Of a stretch of 64,000 nucleotides of DNA, positions 26,578 to 34,346 are shown in pieces (the stretch's first letter is position 1; each line of letters starts with the position of its first letter). A program made the position numbers and the translations under genes. The DNA comes from Herbaspirillum sp. AP02 (lineage in GTDB: Bacteria; Pseudomonadota; Gammaproteobacteria; Burkholderiales; Burkholderiaceae_D): contig NZ_JADWMY010000001.1 of NCBI RefSeq assembly GCF_015767275.1, positions 1,116,001 through 1,180,000 on the forward strand, read 5' to 3'. The notes below the pieces were generated by a model. The model had not been told where the DNA came from. It ran no database searches and worked only from the letters and a program-made list of their open reading frames with translations.

Positions 26578-28224
26578 ATGCCCCAAGTGATCCAGCAAAC
26601 GCCCTCGGCCTATGGCTATCCACTGCTGATCAAGCAATTGCTGCACAGCGCCCTGTCCACCGCCCCCGACCAGGAAATCATTTACGGCCAGCGCCGCCTC
26701 ACCTATGCCGGCTTCTACCAGCGGGTACAGCGCCTGGCCAACGTGCTCAAGGAAATGGGCGTCCAGGCCGGCAACACCGTGGCGGTGATGGACTGGGACA
26801 GCAACCGCTATCTCGAATGCTTCTTTGCCGTACCGATGATGGGATGCGTGCTGCAGACGGTCAACGTGCGCCTGTCGCCGGAGCAGATCGCCTACACCCT
26901 GAACCATGCGCAGGCCGACGTCCTGCTGGTCAATTCCGATTTCATGCCGGTACTCAAGCAGATCCGGGGCGAACTCACCACCCTGACCCGCTGCGTACTG
27001 CTCACCGACGACGGCACCCCCTGCCCCCGCGGCCCTGGCTTTGCCGGCGAATACGAAGAACTGCTGGCCGAGGCCGACGCCCGCTACAGCTTCCCCGACT
27101 TCGACGAAAACGCCCGCGCCACCACCTTCTACACCACCGGCACCACCGGCCTGCCCAAGGGCGTCTACTTCAGCCACCGGCAACTGGTCCTGCACACCCT
27201 GGGCACCACCGCCGGCCTGGCGCTGGCCCCGCAGCAAGGCCGCCTGCACCGCGACGACGTCTACATGCCACTGACCCCGATGTTCCACGTCCACGCATGG
27301 GGCCTGCCGTATGTCGCGACCATGGCCGGCGTCAAGCAGGTCTACCCTGGCCGCTACGTCCCCGACACCATCTGCCGCCTGATCCGCGAAGAAAAGGTCA
27401 CCTTCTCGCATTGCGTACCGACCATCCTGCAGATGATCCTGTCATCGGAACAGGCCCGCGAGACCGACCTCTCCGGCTGGAAGATGATCATCGGCGGCTC
27501 CGCCATGACCGGCGCCCTGGCCAAGGCCGCATTGGAGCGCGGACTTGACGTCTTCACCGGCTACGGCATGTCCGAGACCTGCCCGGTCCTGACCCTGGCC
27601 CAGGTCGCCACCGCCGACCTTGGCAGCGACCGAGAAACCACCCTGCGCCTGAAGACTGGCCGCCCGCTGCCCCTGGTAGCGCTACGCACGGTCGACGGCG
27701 AGATGAACGACTGCCCGCATGACGGCAAGAGCACAGGAGAAGTCGTCGTCCGCGCCCCCTGGCTCACCCAGGGCTACCTGCACCAGCCCGAAGCCTCGGA
27801 AGACCTCTGGCACGGTGGCTGGCTGCACACCCAGGACATTGGCCACATTGACGCCGAAGGCTACCTGCAGGTCACCGACCGCATCAAGGACGTCATCAAG
27901 ACCGGAGGCGAATGGGTCTCATCGCTTCAGATCGAAGACATCATCACCCGCCACCCCGCCGTCGCCGAAACCGCGGTCATTGGCATCCAGGACGGCAAAT
28001 GGGGAGAGCGCCCGATCGCCCTGGTAGTACTGAAGAAAGACAGCACAGGCGTGAATGAAGAAGACATCCGCCGCCACGTCATGGCTGCCGCCGAAGCCGG
28101 CACCATCTCCCGCTACGGCGTACCTGACCGCGTCCAGTTCGTCACCGAACTGGCCCGCACCAGCGTAGGCAAGCTGAACAAGCGCGTCATGCGCGAGCAG
28201 TACCCGGCAAGAGAAAATAAGTGA
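26578..28224 (+). CDS. Medium/long-chain fatty acyl-CoA ligase (AlkK-like)
   Basis: The 548-residue AMP-forming ligase has the P-loop-like TTGTTGLPKGV (near residue 188) and the adenylate motif GYGMSETCPVLT. The hinge/ATP region DRIKDVIKTGGEWVSS and the C-terminal catalytic Lys in SVGKLNKRVMR are also present. The N-terminus and overall similarity place it with AlkK-type fatty-acid--CoA ligases. It activates fatty acids for beta-oxidation in the cytoplasm. It stands alone; downstream lies a hairpin repeat shared with two other loci in the window. CAGAGGAGACC precedes the start. Confidence 0.92.
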   Translation: MPQVIQQTPSAYGYPLLIKQLLHSALSTAPDQEIIYGQRRLTYAGFYQRVQRLANVLKEMGVQAGNTVAVMDWDSNRYLECFFAVPMMGCVLQTVNVRLSPEQIAYTLNHAQADVLLVNSDFMPVLKQIRGELTTLTRCVLLTDDGTPCPRGPGFAGEYEELLAEADARYSFPDFDENARATTFYTTGTTGLPKGVYFSHRQLVLHTLGTTAGLALAPQQGRLHRDDVYMPLTPMFHVHAWGLPYVATMAGVKQVYPGRYVPDTICRLIREEKVTFSHCVPTILQMILSSEQARETDLSGWKMIIGGSAMTGALAKAALERGLDVFTGYGMSETCPVLTLAQVATADLGSDRETTLRLKTGRPLPLVALRTVDGEMNDCPHDGKSTGEVVVRAPWLTQGYLHQPEASEDLWHGGWLHTQDIGHIDAEGYLQVTDRIKDVIKTGGEWVSSLQIEDIITRHPAVAETAVIGIQDGKWGERPIALVVLKKDSTGVNEEDIRRHVMAAAEAGTISRYGVPDRVQFVTELARTSVGKLNKRVMREQYPARENK

Positions 28225-28263
28225 AGTAAGCCCGGAAGCAATTCCCAAGGATGGCAAGAGCGC

Positions 28264-28585
28264 GAAGCCGAAGGCGAGCGACGCACCGCGAGGCCGAAGG
28301 CGAGCCGGTCACGCTTTCCCCCTTGGGAGCCAGCCGCCGGAGTGAAGCCGCAAGTGGATCAGAAAAATAGTGGGAGCGAAGCGACTCTATTTTTCCCACT
28401 TGCGGCTTCACTCCGGCGGGAACCCTCCGCAGGAGGGCTGGCTCTTGGGGGCCGTTTTCTTTGCTTACTTTCTTTGGCGGGCCAAAGAAAGTGAGCGGCT
28501 GCCGGGCCGCCCCCGGCGCTCCCTTGCGACCGGAGAAAGAAAGAGCTTAAGCCAGAGCGCGGCACAGCAGCCCGTGCAGGCTACC
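28264..28585 (+). repeat. Hairpin repeat element, copy 1
   Basis: This ~320-base element lies between two convergent genes. From left to right it contains: two GCCGAAGGCGAGC boxes; a 24-bp perfect inverted repeat (28334-28357 with 28396-28419) enclosing AAAAATAG...CTATTTTT and the core GTGGGAGCGAAGCGACTC; a CCCTCC-GCA-GGAGGG mini-hairpin; a 16-bp stem (28463-28478 with 28481-28496, one G-U); GCCGGGCCGCCCCCGGCGCT; and an end box CCGTGCAGGCTACC. Two further copies are at 41026-41343 (inverted) and 41506-41824. It is non-coding; short reading frames within it are by-products of the repeat. Confidence 0.9.
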
Positions 28586-28677
28586 GGCCCTCCAACAGCA
28601 AAACCGACACAGAACCAAGAAAACAAAAACGCCGCCCAGCCAAAGCCAGACGGCGTCCAAGTTCAATACAGCAAGGA

Positions 28678-29547
28678 TCAGTTGAAGATCACGGTCTTAT
28701 GCCCATTGAGCAGAATCCGATGCTCGGTAAACCACTTCACAGCCCGCGCCAACACCACACACTCGATATCCCGCCCGATGGCAGTCAGCGTATCCGGCCC
28801 CATGGAGTGATCCACCCGCTCCACCCCTTGCTCGATGATCGGCCCCTCATCCAGATCACCCGTCACAAAGTGCGCCGTCGCCCCGATCAGCTTCACCCCC
28901 CGATCATGGGCCTGATAATAAGGCTTCGCCCCCTTGAAACTCGGCAGGAAGGAATGGTGGATATTGATCGCCCGCCCACGCAAAGCCTCGCACATCTCCG
29001 GCGACAGAATCTGCATATAACGCGCCAGCACCACCAGATCGATCTGGTTCGCATCCACGATTTCCATGATGCGCTGCTCCTGCACCCGCTTCACCTCAGC
29101 CGGCGCACCGGTCGCCAACGGCAGATGATGGAAAGGAATGTTATAGCTCGCCGCCAGCTGATAGAAATCCGTATGGTTCGACACGATCGCCGGAATCTCC
29201 ACCGGCAGCAGACCACTCTTATAGCGGAACAGCAGATCGTTCAGACAATGCCCGATCTTGGACACCATCAGCATCACGCGGGGCTTCTTGCCCGCATCAT
29301 GCAACTGCCAGTTCATCTGCAGCGCATCCCCCAGCAGCCCGAAATCGGCCCGCAGCGCCGCATCCGACACCGCCGCGTCCTCCGAAGAGAAATGCACGCG
29401 CATGAAGAAAAGCTTGGATTGCGCATCGCCAAACTGCGCCGAATCGATGATGTTGCAGCCGTGATCGGCCAGGAAGCCCGAGACGCGATGCACGATGCCG
29501 CGCTGGTCCAGGCAGGACAAGGTAAGGATGTATTCCGGGTGAGCCAT
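28678..29547 (-). CDS. purU: Formyltetrahydrofolate deformylase
   Basis: The 289-residue enzyme has an N-terminal ACT domain (residues 5-85, LTLSCLDQRGIVHRVSGFLA) and a C-terminal formyl-transferase domain. The latter has the active-site INIHHSFLPSFKGAKPY and GATAHFVTGDLDEGPIIEQ. It hydrolyses 10-formyl-THF to THF and formate, balancing one-carbon pools and supplying formate to PurT. It is monocistronic with a ~90-base structured leader (see 29548-29660). It converges with the acyl-CoA ligase across the hairpin repeat. Confidence 0.96.
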   Translation of the reverse strand: MAHPEYILTLSCLDQRGIVHRVSGFLADHGCNIIDSAQFGDAQSKLFFMRVHFSSEDAAVSDAALRADFGLLGDALQMNWQLHDAGKKPRVMLMVSKIGHCLNDLLFRYKSGLLPVEIPAIVSNHTDFYQLAASYNIPFHHLPLATGAPAEVKRVQEQRIMEIVDANQIDLVVLARYMQILSPEMCEALRGRAINIHHSFLPSFKGAKPYYQAHDRGVKLIGATAHFVTGDLDEGPIIEQGVERVDHSMGPDTLTAIGRDIECVVLARAVKWFTEHRILLNGHKTVIFN

Positions 29548-29660
29548 GAGAATGTACTGAAAAGCGCCAGCGTCCCCACAGGTAACGCCGGGCTGGCGTC
29601 ACCACCGGCCTGGCAGGCCGGCTAAAAGGACGAAAGGCGCTATTGTCGCACGGCCGGGCG
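29548..29660 (-). promoter_or_regulatory. purU promoter and hairpin-rich leader
   Basis: On the minus strand, TTGTCC-N17-GACAAT forms a plausible sigma70 promoter about 90 bases upstream of purU. The leader that follows contains the perfect hairpin CCGGCCT-GCC-AGGCCGG and a GCCAGC...GCTGGC pairing close to the start codon. I recognise no known riboswitch class here. Confidence 0.4.
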
Positions 29661-29879
29661 ACGCGGACAAATCCCGCGCCACGATGAGACGCCATGCACG
29701 CAAGCCAACCCGTCAATTACGAAAAAATGAGCGTAATTGAGCGTCGAAGTGCACAGATGACGCCAAGCACAACTAGGTTTCCATAAAGAAACCCGGCTAC
29801 ACCATCGCCTAAGCCCCTACGTCAGCCCATCCCTGGATGGCGGCCGGTGCGCCGCACCCGCCACCACCCGCAGTGGCTC
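29548..29879. other. Intergenic region between purU and bactofilin genes
   Basis: This 332-base region carries the purU promoter/leader on its left side. Further right is a short GGTTTC...GAAACC inverted repeat near 29775-29792 that could end bactofilin transcription. No gene is visible. Confidence 0.4.
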
Positions 29880-30413
29880 TCAGGCAGTCTTCTGCAGCAG
29901 ATCCTTCTGCTCGTGCCCGCCACCGACCTGCAGATCACCCGCCAGTTGGCCGCCCTCTTCGATGACCAGCTTGCCGTAGCGGATCTTGCCGGTGACCTTG
30001 CCGCTAGCATAGATGACCAGCTTCTGGCGCACCGTCAGGTCGCCATCGAACTCGCCACGGATCTCGGCCAGGTCGATCTCGGCCGAGCCCTTGAAGGCGC
30101 CACGTTCGGCGATCTGCACCACGCGGCAGTTGATGGTGGCCTGCACCTTGCCTTCCACCACCAGGGTGTCGCAGTCCTCGATCTCCCCCTTGACCTTGAT
30201 GTTGGGGCCGACGGTGAGCTTGCTGCCGGTCTCTTCACTCGCCGCAGGCGCGCTGCCAGAGGTGCTGGAAACGGAAGAGGGATACTGGTTGGGTTTATTG
30301 ACGCTGGTCACATTGCCGCCTGTAGAAGAAGAGACGCTGTTGCCCGCACTGCTGAACGGGGAGTTGGTCGAGCTGGTTTCGCGTTTGCCGAAGAGGGATT
30401 CCGAGCGAAGCAT
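29880..30413 (-). CDS. Bactofilin family polymer-forming protein
   Basis: The 177-residue protein has a disordered Ser/Asn-rich N-terminus (about 62 residues). It then has a ~95-residue right-handed beta-helix bactofilin core made of short repeats such as VKGEIEDCDTLVVEGKVQA and GKIRYGKLVIEEGGQLAGD. Bactofilins polymerise without nucleotide and act as a membrane-associated scaffold for cell shape, stalk or polar structures. No peptidase or peptidoglycan enzyme partner is adjacent. The start at 30413 is the only ATG that gives the usual N-terminal extension. Confidence 0.92.
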   Translation of the reverse strand: MLRSESLFGKRETSSTNSPFSSAGNSVSSSTGGNVTSVNKPNQYPSSVSSTSGSAPAASEETGSKLTVGPNIKVKGEIEDCDTLVVEGKVQATINCRVVQIAERGAFKGSAEIDLAEIRGEFDGDLTVRQKLVIYASGKVTGKIRYGKLVIEEGGQLAGDLQVGGGHEQKDLLQKTA

Positions 30414-31219
30414 GTGATCTCCTGAAATGGTGGTGCCTGAGGCGAAAAAAACTACACGCGAAATGACGCGCGAAGATGAGCGTGCACAACAGTGCGCACG
30501 AAAACGTTGCGATGCCCTGAGAGAGCCGCTGCAGGGAACCGGATGTGATGCGGATCTCCGAGCGAATGATCAGCGACACGTCGCAACGCCGTCAGGTTGA
30601 ACCCTCCCGAAGTGGCGACAACGGTCTAGGACCAGGATGCGCCACCTCGAAGCGATGCCGTCAGGCATTGTCCGGGAGGAAACCTGTGCGGTTCGGCAGG
30701 ATGCCTTTTGCAAAGTTCACGACAATTTTGTAACAGCGAAGAACCTGTTTCGCCGCAGTGAATACAGAGCAAATTATTTATATTTTGAAGCGCCTTGTAA
30801 CTAAAAAAAATGTAACAGTTACCTTCGACGATGCGTCGCCTGCAGGCGACACGAACCCTGTTGCAATCCGCTCTGGATATGCCTCGCAAGGCCATCAGCG
30901 TTTTTTATCAAAGGACTTTCAGGAGCTGAACGACACTTAAAAAACTTAGTCTTTTGCGCCCCAAACATTCTCTTCCTTTCTCGCTCCATGGGGCCGAAGA
31001 GGATCATCGAAAACCGTCATCCCGGCGCGCCGGACGAGTACAAAAATACATACGGCAACGCGGCGAAAGATCTTGAGGATGTGAGCCGATGTAAGCGATG
31101 AAAGTGAATGTCATCGCACCAGCACATCCGGCCCAGCCGATTTATGATGATGCTCTTTGACGTTGCGCTGCCAGGCCCCTGCCTGCGCGCCGCTGTTCTC
31201 CCGCACCCCTGACCACACC
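30414..31219. other. Long non-coding stretch upstream of the bactofilin gene
   Basis: These 806 bases contain no convincing protein gene. The left part should contain the bactofilin promoter. A strongly foldable segment lies at 30593-30686. From about 30720 to 30980 the composition becomes AT-rich with several homopolymer runs, unlike the flanks. A 60-codon frame at 30758-30940 lacks a ribosome-binding site and was not called. Confidence 0.5.
30593..30686 (+). other. Candidate three-way-junction RNA fold (or cruciform)
   Basis: The closing helix is CAGGTT (30593-30598) with AACCTG (30681-30686), stacked on CCTCCCG (30603-30609) with CGGGAGG (30673-30679). Inside are a helix GTGGCG (30612-30617) with CGCCAC (30640-30645), capped by GGTC-TAG-GACC, and a hairpin GATGCC-GTCA-GGCATT (30654-30669). 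The one G-U pair is only allowed on the plus strand. The fold matches no RNA family I recognise. Expression is not shown. Confidence 0.35.
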
Positions 31220-31936
31220 ATGAGCCACGAACAGATCCCCTTGCCGGAATCGCTGGATTCCTTTGGCGCCCAACTTTTCCCGGCCCGCCGCGACTCGGCC
31301 GCAGCGCGGGCGGTGGCGACGCTGATCGCCGTCATCAGCTGGTTTGCCTTCGTGGCGCAGACCGACATCACCATCGGCCGCCTGCTGGCACGCGGCGGCG
31401 GCGTGCTCGACGGACTGGACCGGCTGAGCATGTACCTGACCAACCTCACCATCCTGATGAGCGCACTGTGCTTTACCTCGCTGGCTTTTTCGCTGAAGAC
31501 GCCCCTGAGCCGCTTCTTCCGGCAGCCCTCGGTGATTTCGGCAGTGGTGGCCTATCTGGCCTTCGTGGGGATTGCGTACAACCTCTTGTTGCGTCACCTG
31601 TGGACGCCGACGGGTTTCCGTGCGCTGGTCAATGAGAGCCTGCATACGGTGGTGCCGCTGCTGGCCATTGCCTACTGGATTTTTTTCGTGCCGGTGTTCA
31701 GGACCTCGCTGCGCAAGTCCCTGCTGTGGCTGGTGTATCCGCTGGGCTACCTGGTGCTCACGCTATGGCGCGGGGCCTTGTCGGGCTTCTACCCCTACCC
31801 CTTCATCGATGTCAATGCGCTCGGTTATCCGCGCGTGCTGCTCAACGCCAGCCTGCTGCTGGCCAGCTTCATTGCACTGATGGGCTTGTTCGTTGCCGTG
31901 AACCGGTCCGGCAAGCCGGTCCTGCAGCGCCGCTAG
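31220..31936 (+). CDS. Pr6Pr family membrane protein
   Basis: The 238-residue integral membrane protein has about six hydrophobic segments (near residues 30-48, 72-92, 108-125, 142-158, 168-185, 205-225). It matches the FAR-17a/AIG1-like Pr6Pr family, including the SMYLTNLTILMSALCF segment and the RGALSGFYPYPFIDVNALGY signature near the C-terminus. Function in bacteria is not established. The ATG at 31220 (MSHEQIPLPE) is preferred over an upstream in-frame start that would add 21 non-hydrophobic residues. It is monocistronic. Confidence 0.82.
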   Translation: MSHEQIPLPESLDSFGAQLFPARRDSAAARAVATLIAVISWFAFVAQTDITIGRLLARGGGVLDGLDRLSMYLTNLTILMSALCFTSLAFSLKTPLSRFFRQPSVISAVVAYLAFVGIAYNLLLRHLWTPTGFRALVNESLHTVVPLLAIAYWIFFVPVFRTSLRKSLLWLVYPLGYLVLTLWRGALSGFYPYPFIDVNALGYPRVLLNASLLLASFIALMGLFVAVNRSGKPVLQRR

Positions 31937-32377
31937 CGCGGGGCTTCGCCTACACCATGGGCTCGGTGACGGCCAGCAGCAGCGTGAACAACATGAAAAC
32001 GGTAAAACCCGCAGCGATGAACAGGTATTGAAAAGCTCTGAGCAAAATGATCCCCTCGACAAACTGATCCGCAGCAACCTGGGCGCCGCGACCCGTCCCT
32101 TGGCCCGTCGCCCCGGTCAGGCCCGCCTGGCGGGCCCTGCTGCGCCTTGAGCGCAGCCGGATAACGTCGTGTCATTGTAGAGGCATCCAGCCGAGCGCCC
32201 GGTATCCTACCTTTTACTTTACGCAATTTTTCATTGTCTCTTGGTGTAGGTTTCTTCACATTTTTCGCTAGCAACTTGCCCGATAAGGCAAAACGACACA
32301 TCCTTGTCATATGGTCGCGCTAAGCTCCCCCCCGCTACGCGCCAACCCCACAACAATATCCGACAGGAAACTCATCC
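31937..32377. other. Gap between the Pr6Pr gene and the phosphatase gene
   Basis: These 441 bases contain the putative 31-residue peptide gene on the minus strand (31950-32045). An AT-rich promoter-like stretch upstream of the phosphatase (about 32200-32300) includes CTTGTCATATG. That resembles only one half of a Pho box, so I do not call one. Confidence 0.4.
31950..32045 (-). CDS. Putative 31-residue single-pass membrane peptide
   Basis: Reading the minus strand from a TTG at 32045 gives a 31-residue peptide. A continuous hydrophobic helix (AFQYLFIAAGFTVFMLFTLL) is followed by TEPMV. The TTG is preceded by GAGGGG at a six-base distance, an excellent ribosome-binding site. It is too short for standard gene callers and lies in an otherwise empty 441-base gap. 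The helix is convincing, but conservation cannot be judged here and the rare TTG start lowers confidence. Confidence 0.4.
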   Translation of the reverse strand: MLRAFQYLFIAAGFTVFMLFTLLLAVTEPMV

Positions 32378-34090
32378 ATGAGCCAGCACGACGACGACAT
32401 CGCCGGCAGTCAGCCCGCGTCCGAAGATTCCTCCACGCCCTTCCCTCATCCTGGCCGCCGCCGCTTCCTGGGCGGCATGGCCGCGCTGGGTGCCGGCAGC
32501 GCGCTGGCCGCCTGCGCCACCGAGGGCCAGGGACCGGCCCCTTACCCCAGCGGCAATCCGGCCGACGCCGCCGCGCTGGATCGCGCCCTGCGCGATAACG
32601 TCAAGACCGTCGTGGTCATCTACGCCGAAAACCGCAGCTTCAACAATCTCTTCGCCGATTTCCCCGGCCTGGAAAAGCCGCTGTCCTCGGTCAAGGCCTC
32701 CGACTACCAGCAGCGTGACCGCGACGGCAGCCTGCTCAAGCAATTGCCACCGGTCTGGAGCGGTGTGGCGATCCAGGAACAGAGCATTGAAGGCGTGACC
32801 TACCCGGCCGGCAAGCAATACCAGACCGACTTGCCCAATGCACCCTACGCGCTCAAGGGACCGCAAGGCGAAGCCCTGCCGCTGGGCCTGGTCACGCGTG
32901 ACCTGTGGCACGTGTTCTACCAGAACCAGATGCAGATCAACGGCGGCAAGAATGACGGTTTCGTGGCCTGGGCCGACTCCGGCGGCCTGACCATGGGACA
33001 TTACGCCGACACCCGCTACAACCTGCGCCTGTGGGACGTAGCACGTGAGTTCGTGCTGTGCGACAACTTCTTCCAGGGCGCCTTCGGTGGTTCCTTCCTG
33101 AACCACCAGTACCTGATCTGCGCAGCCCCGCCCTTCTATCCGGACGTGATGAATTCGGTCTCGCGCACCCAGGTGGCCAAGACCCGCAACAACGATCCGC
33201 TCTCGCCCCAACTGGTACCGGCCGAAAACAGCCCGGCCAGCGCCCTGCAAGGTCCGCCCAAGTTCGGCCCCAGCGCACTCACCCCGGACGGCTACGCGGT
33301 CAACACCATGGCCCCGCCGTACTGGCCGACCTGGAGCCGCGACCGCAACAACCCGGCCTATGCCGAACCCAACCAGCCCAGCGTGCTGGTGCCGCAGGTG
33401 CACGAACACATCGGCGACAAGCTCAACAAGAAGGGCATCGACTGGGCCTGGTATGCCGGCGCCTGGCAGGCCACGCTGGACGAGTTCAAGGACTCCAAGG
33501 GCATTCCCAAGATTCCCAATTTCCAATACCACCACCAGCCCTTCAACTACTTCAAGAATCTGGGGCCGGACAACCCGGCCGAGCGCAACAAGCGCCTGCG
33601 TGACGGTGGCCTGGGCGACGAATCGCGCAGCAACCGCTTCCTGGCCGATGTCGAGGCTGGCCGCCTGCCGCCGGTGAGCTTCTACAAGCCCCAGGGCAAC
33701 CTCAACCTGCACGCCGGCTATGCCGACATCGCCTCCGGCGACCGTCACATCGCGCACATCATCAAGAGCCTGCAGGCCAGCCCGCAGTGGAAGAACATGG
33801 TGGTGGTGATCACCTTCGACGAAAACGGCGGCTGGTGGGATCACGTGGCCCCGCCCAAGGGCGATCGCTGGGGACCCGGCACCCGCGTGCCGGCGCTGGT
33901 GGTCTCGCCCTTTGCCCGCAAGGGGACGGTGGACCACACCATCTACGACACCGCCTCCATCCTGCGCCTGATCACCCGCACCTTCGGCCTGGAAAAGCTG
34001 GACGGTCTCAAGCAACGCGACGAAGCCATGATCGCGCGTGGCCAGCAGCCCATGGGCGACCTGACCAACGCCTTGCAGTTCAAGGCCTGA
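32378..34090 (+). CDS. AcpA-type acid phosphatase / phospholipase C superfamily phosphoesterase
   Basis: The 570-residue enzyme has a twin-arginine signal (GRRRFLGGMAALGAGSA). The mature domain opens VKTVVVIYAENRSFNNLFA, the metal/active-site motif of the AcpA/bacterial phospholipase C superfamily (ENRSFD-like). Other conserved blocks are GAFGGSFLNHQYLICAAPPF and the C-terminal VVVITFDENGGWWDHVAPP with metal-binding Asp/Glu/His. It should hydrolyse phosphomonoesters or phosphodiesters in the periplasm. The gene is monocistronic, followed by a hairpin. Choice between phosphatase and phospholipase activity cannot be made from sequence alone. Confidence 0.88.
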   Translation: MSQHDDDIAGSQPASEDSSTPFPHPGRRRFLGGMAALGAGSALAACATEGQGPAPYPSGNPADAAALDRALRDNVKTVVVIYAENRSFNNLFADFPGLEKPLSSVKASDYQQRDRDGSLLKQLPPVWSGVAIQEQSIEGVTYPAGKQYQTDLPNAPYALKGPQGEALPLGLVTRDLWHVFYQNQMQINGGKNDGFVAWADSGGLTMGHYADTRYNLRLWDVAREFVLCDNFFQGAFGGSFLNHQYLICAAPPFYPDVMNSVSRTQVAKTRNNDPLSPQLVPAENSPASALQGPPKFGPSALTPDGYAVNTMAPPYWPTWSRDRNNPAYAEPNQPSVLVPQVHEHIGDKLNKKGIDWAWYAGAWQATLDEFKDSKGIPKIPNFQYHHQPFNYFKNLGPDNPAERNKRLRDGGLGDESRSNRFLADVEAGRLPPVSFYKPQGNLNLHAGYADIASGDRHIAHIIKSLQASPQWKNMVVVITFDENGGWWDHVAPPKGDRWGPGTRVPALVVSPFARKGTVDHTIYDTASILRLITRTFGLEKLDGLKQRDEAMIARGQQPMGDLTNALQFKA

Positions 34091-34129
34091 TCCGCCGCGA
34101 CTGCGTTTCTCGCTAATCGCCGGCCAGCC

Positions 34130-34162
34130 AACGCCGCCCCAGGGTCAACCTGCGGCGGCGTT
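34130..34162 (+). terminator. Hairpin downstream of the phosphatase gene
   Basis: AACGCCGCC...AGG (from 34130) pairs with CCTGCGGCGGCGTT (to 34162) around a GTCAA loop. A short, interrupted T-rich tail (GTCGTTCT) follows. Confidence 0.55.
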
Positions 34163-34249
34163 GTCGTTCTGGCGGTTGCTGCAGGATTCAAGGTTCCACC
34201 AGCGCATCAAAAAGAGCAGAGGCAAGCAGGCAGGCACGTTTCAACCACT

Positions 34250-34268
34250 TATATCATAGTGTGATATA
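34250..34268. promoter_or_regulatory. AT-rich dyad upstream of the ClC channel gene
   Basis: TATATCA (34250-34256) and TGATATA (34262-34268) are perfect complements across five bases, about 80 bases upstream of the ClC gene start in an otherwise GC-rich area. It may be an operator. Confidence 0.35.
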
Positions 34269-34346
34269 TTTCAGGCCTATCCCTTTGCGCTGGCCGGCCT
34301 TCACTCGCAGTGAGTCTGGCAGGCAGCGCCTCATCCTGACTCCGGC

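Noticed and set aside
28187-28411. Small frame reading MKPQVGKIESLRSHYFSD, also seen at 41420-41650
   Set aside because: It is the translation of the hairpin repeat's stem and core, identical in both places because the repeat is copied. The structural signal explains it better than coding.
30593-30686. Resemblance of CCGGGAGGAAACC to the conserved SRP RNA loop
   Set aside because: The overall fold, the closing helix and the flanking sequence do not match the single long hairpin of bacterial SRP RNA.
30758-30940. 60-codon frame starting with GTG in the AT-rich island
   Set aside because: No ribosome-binding site, no recognisable family, and strong local AT bias. It may be real but cannot be supported.
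32290-32320. Possible Pho box before the phosphatase gene (CTTGTCATATG)
   Set aside because: Only one of the two direct-repeat halves is recognisable; insufficient to call PhoB control.
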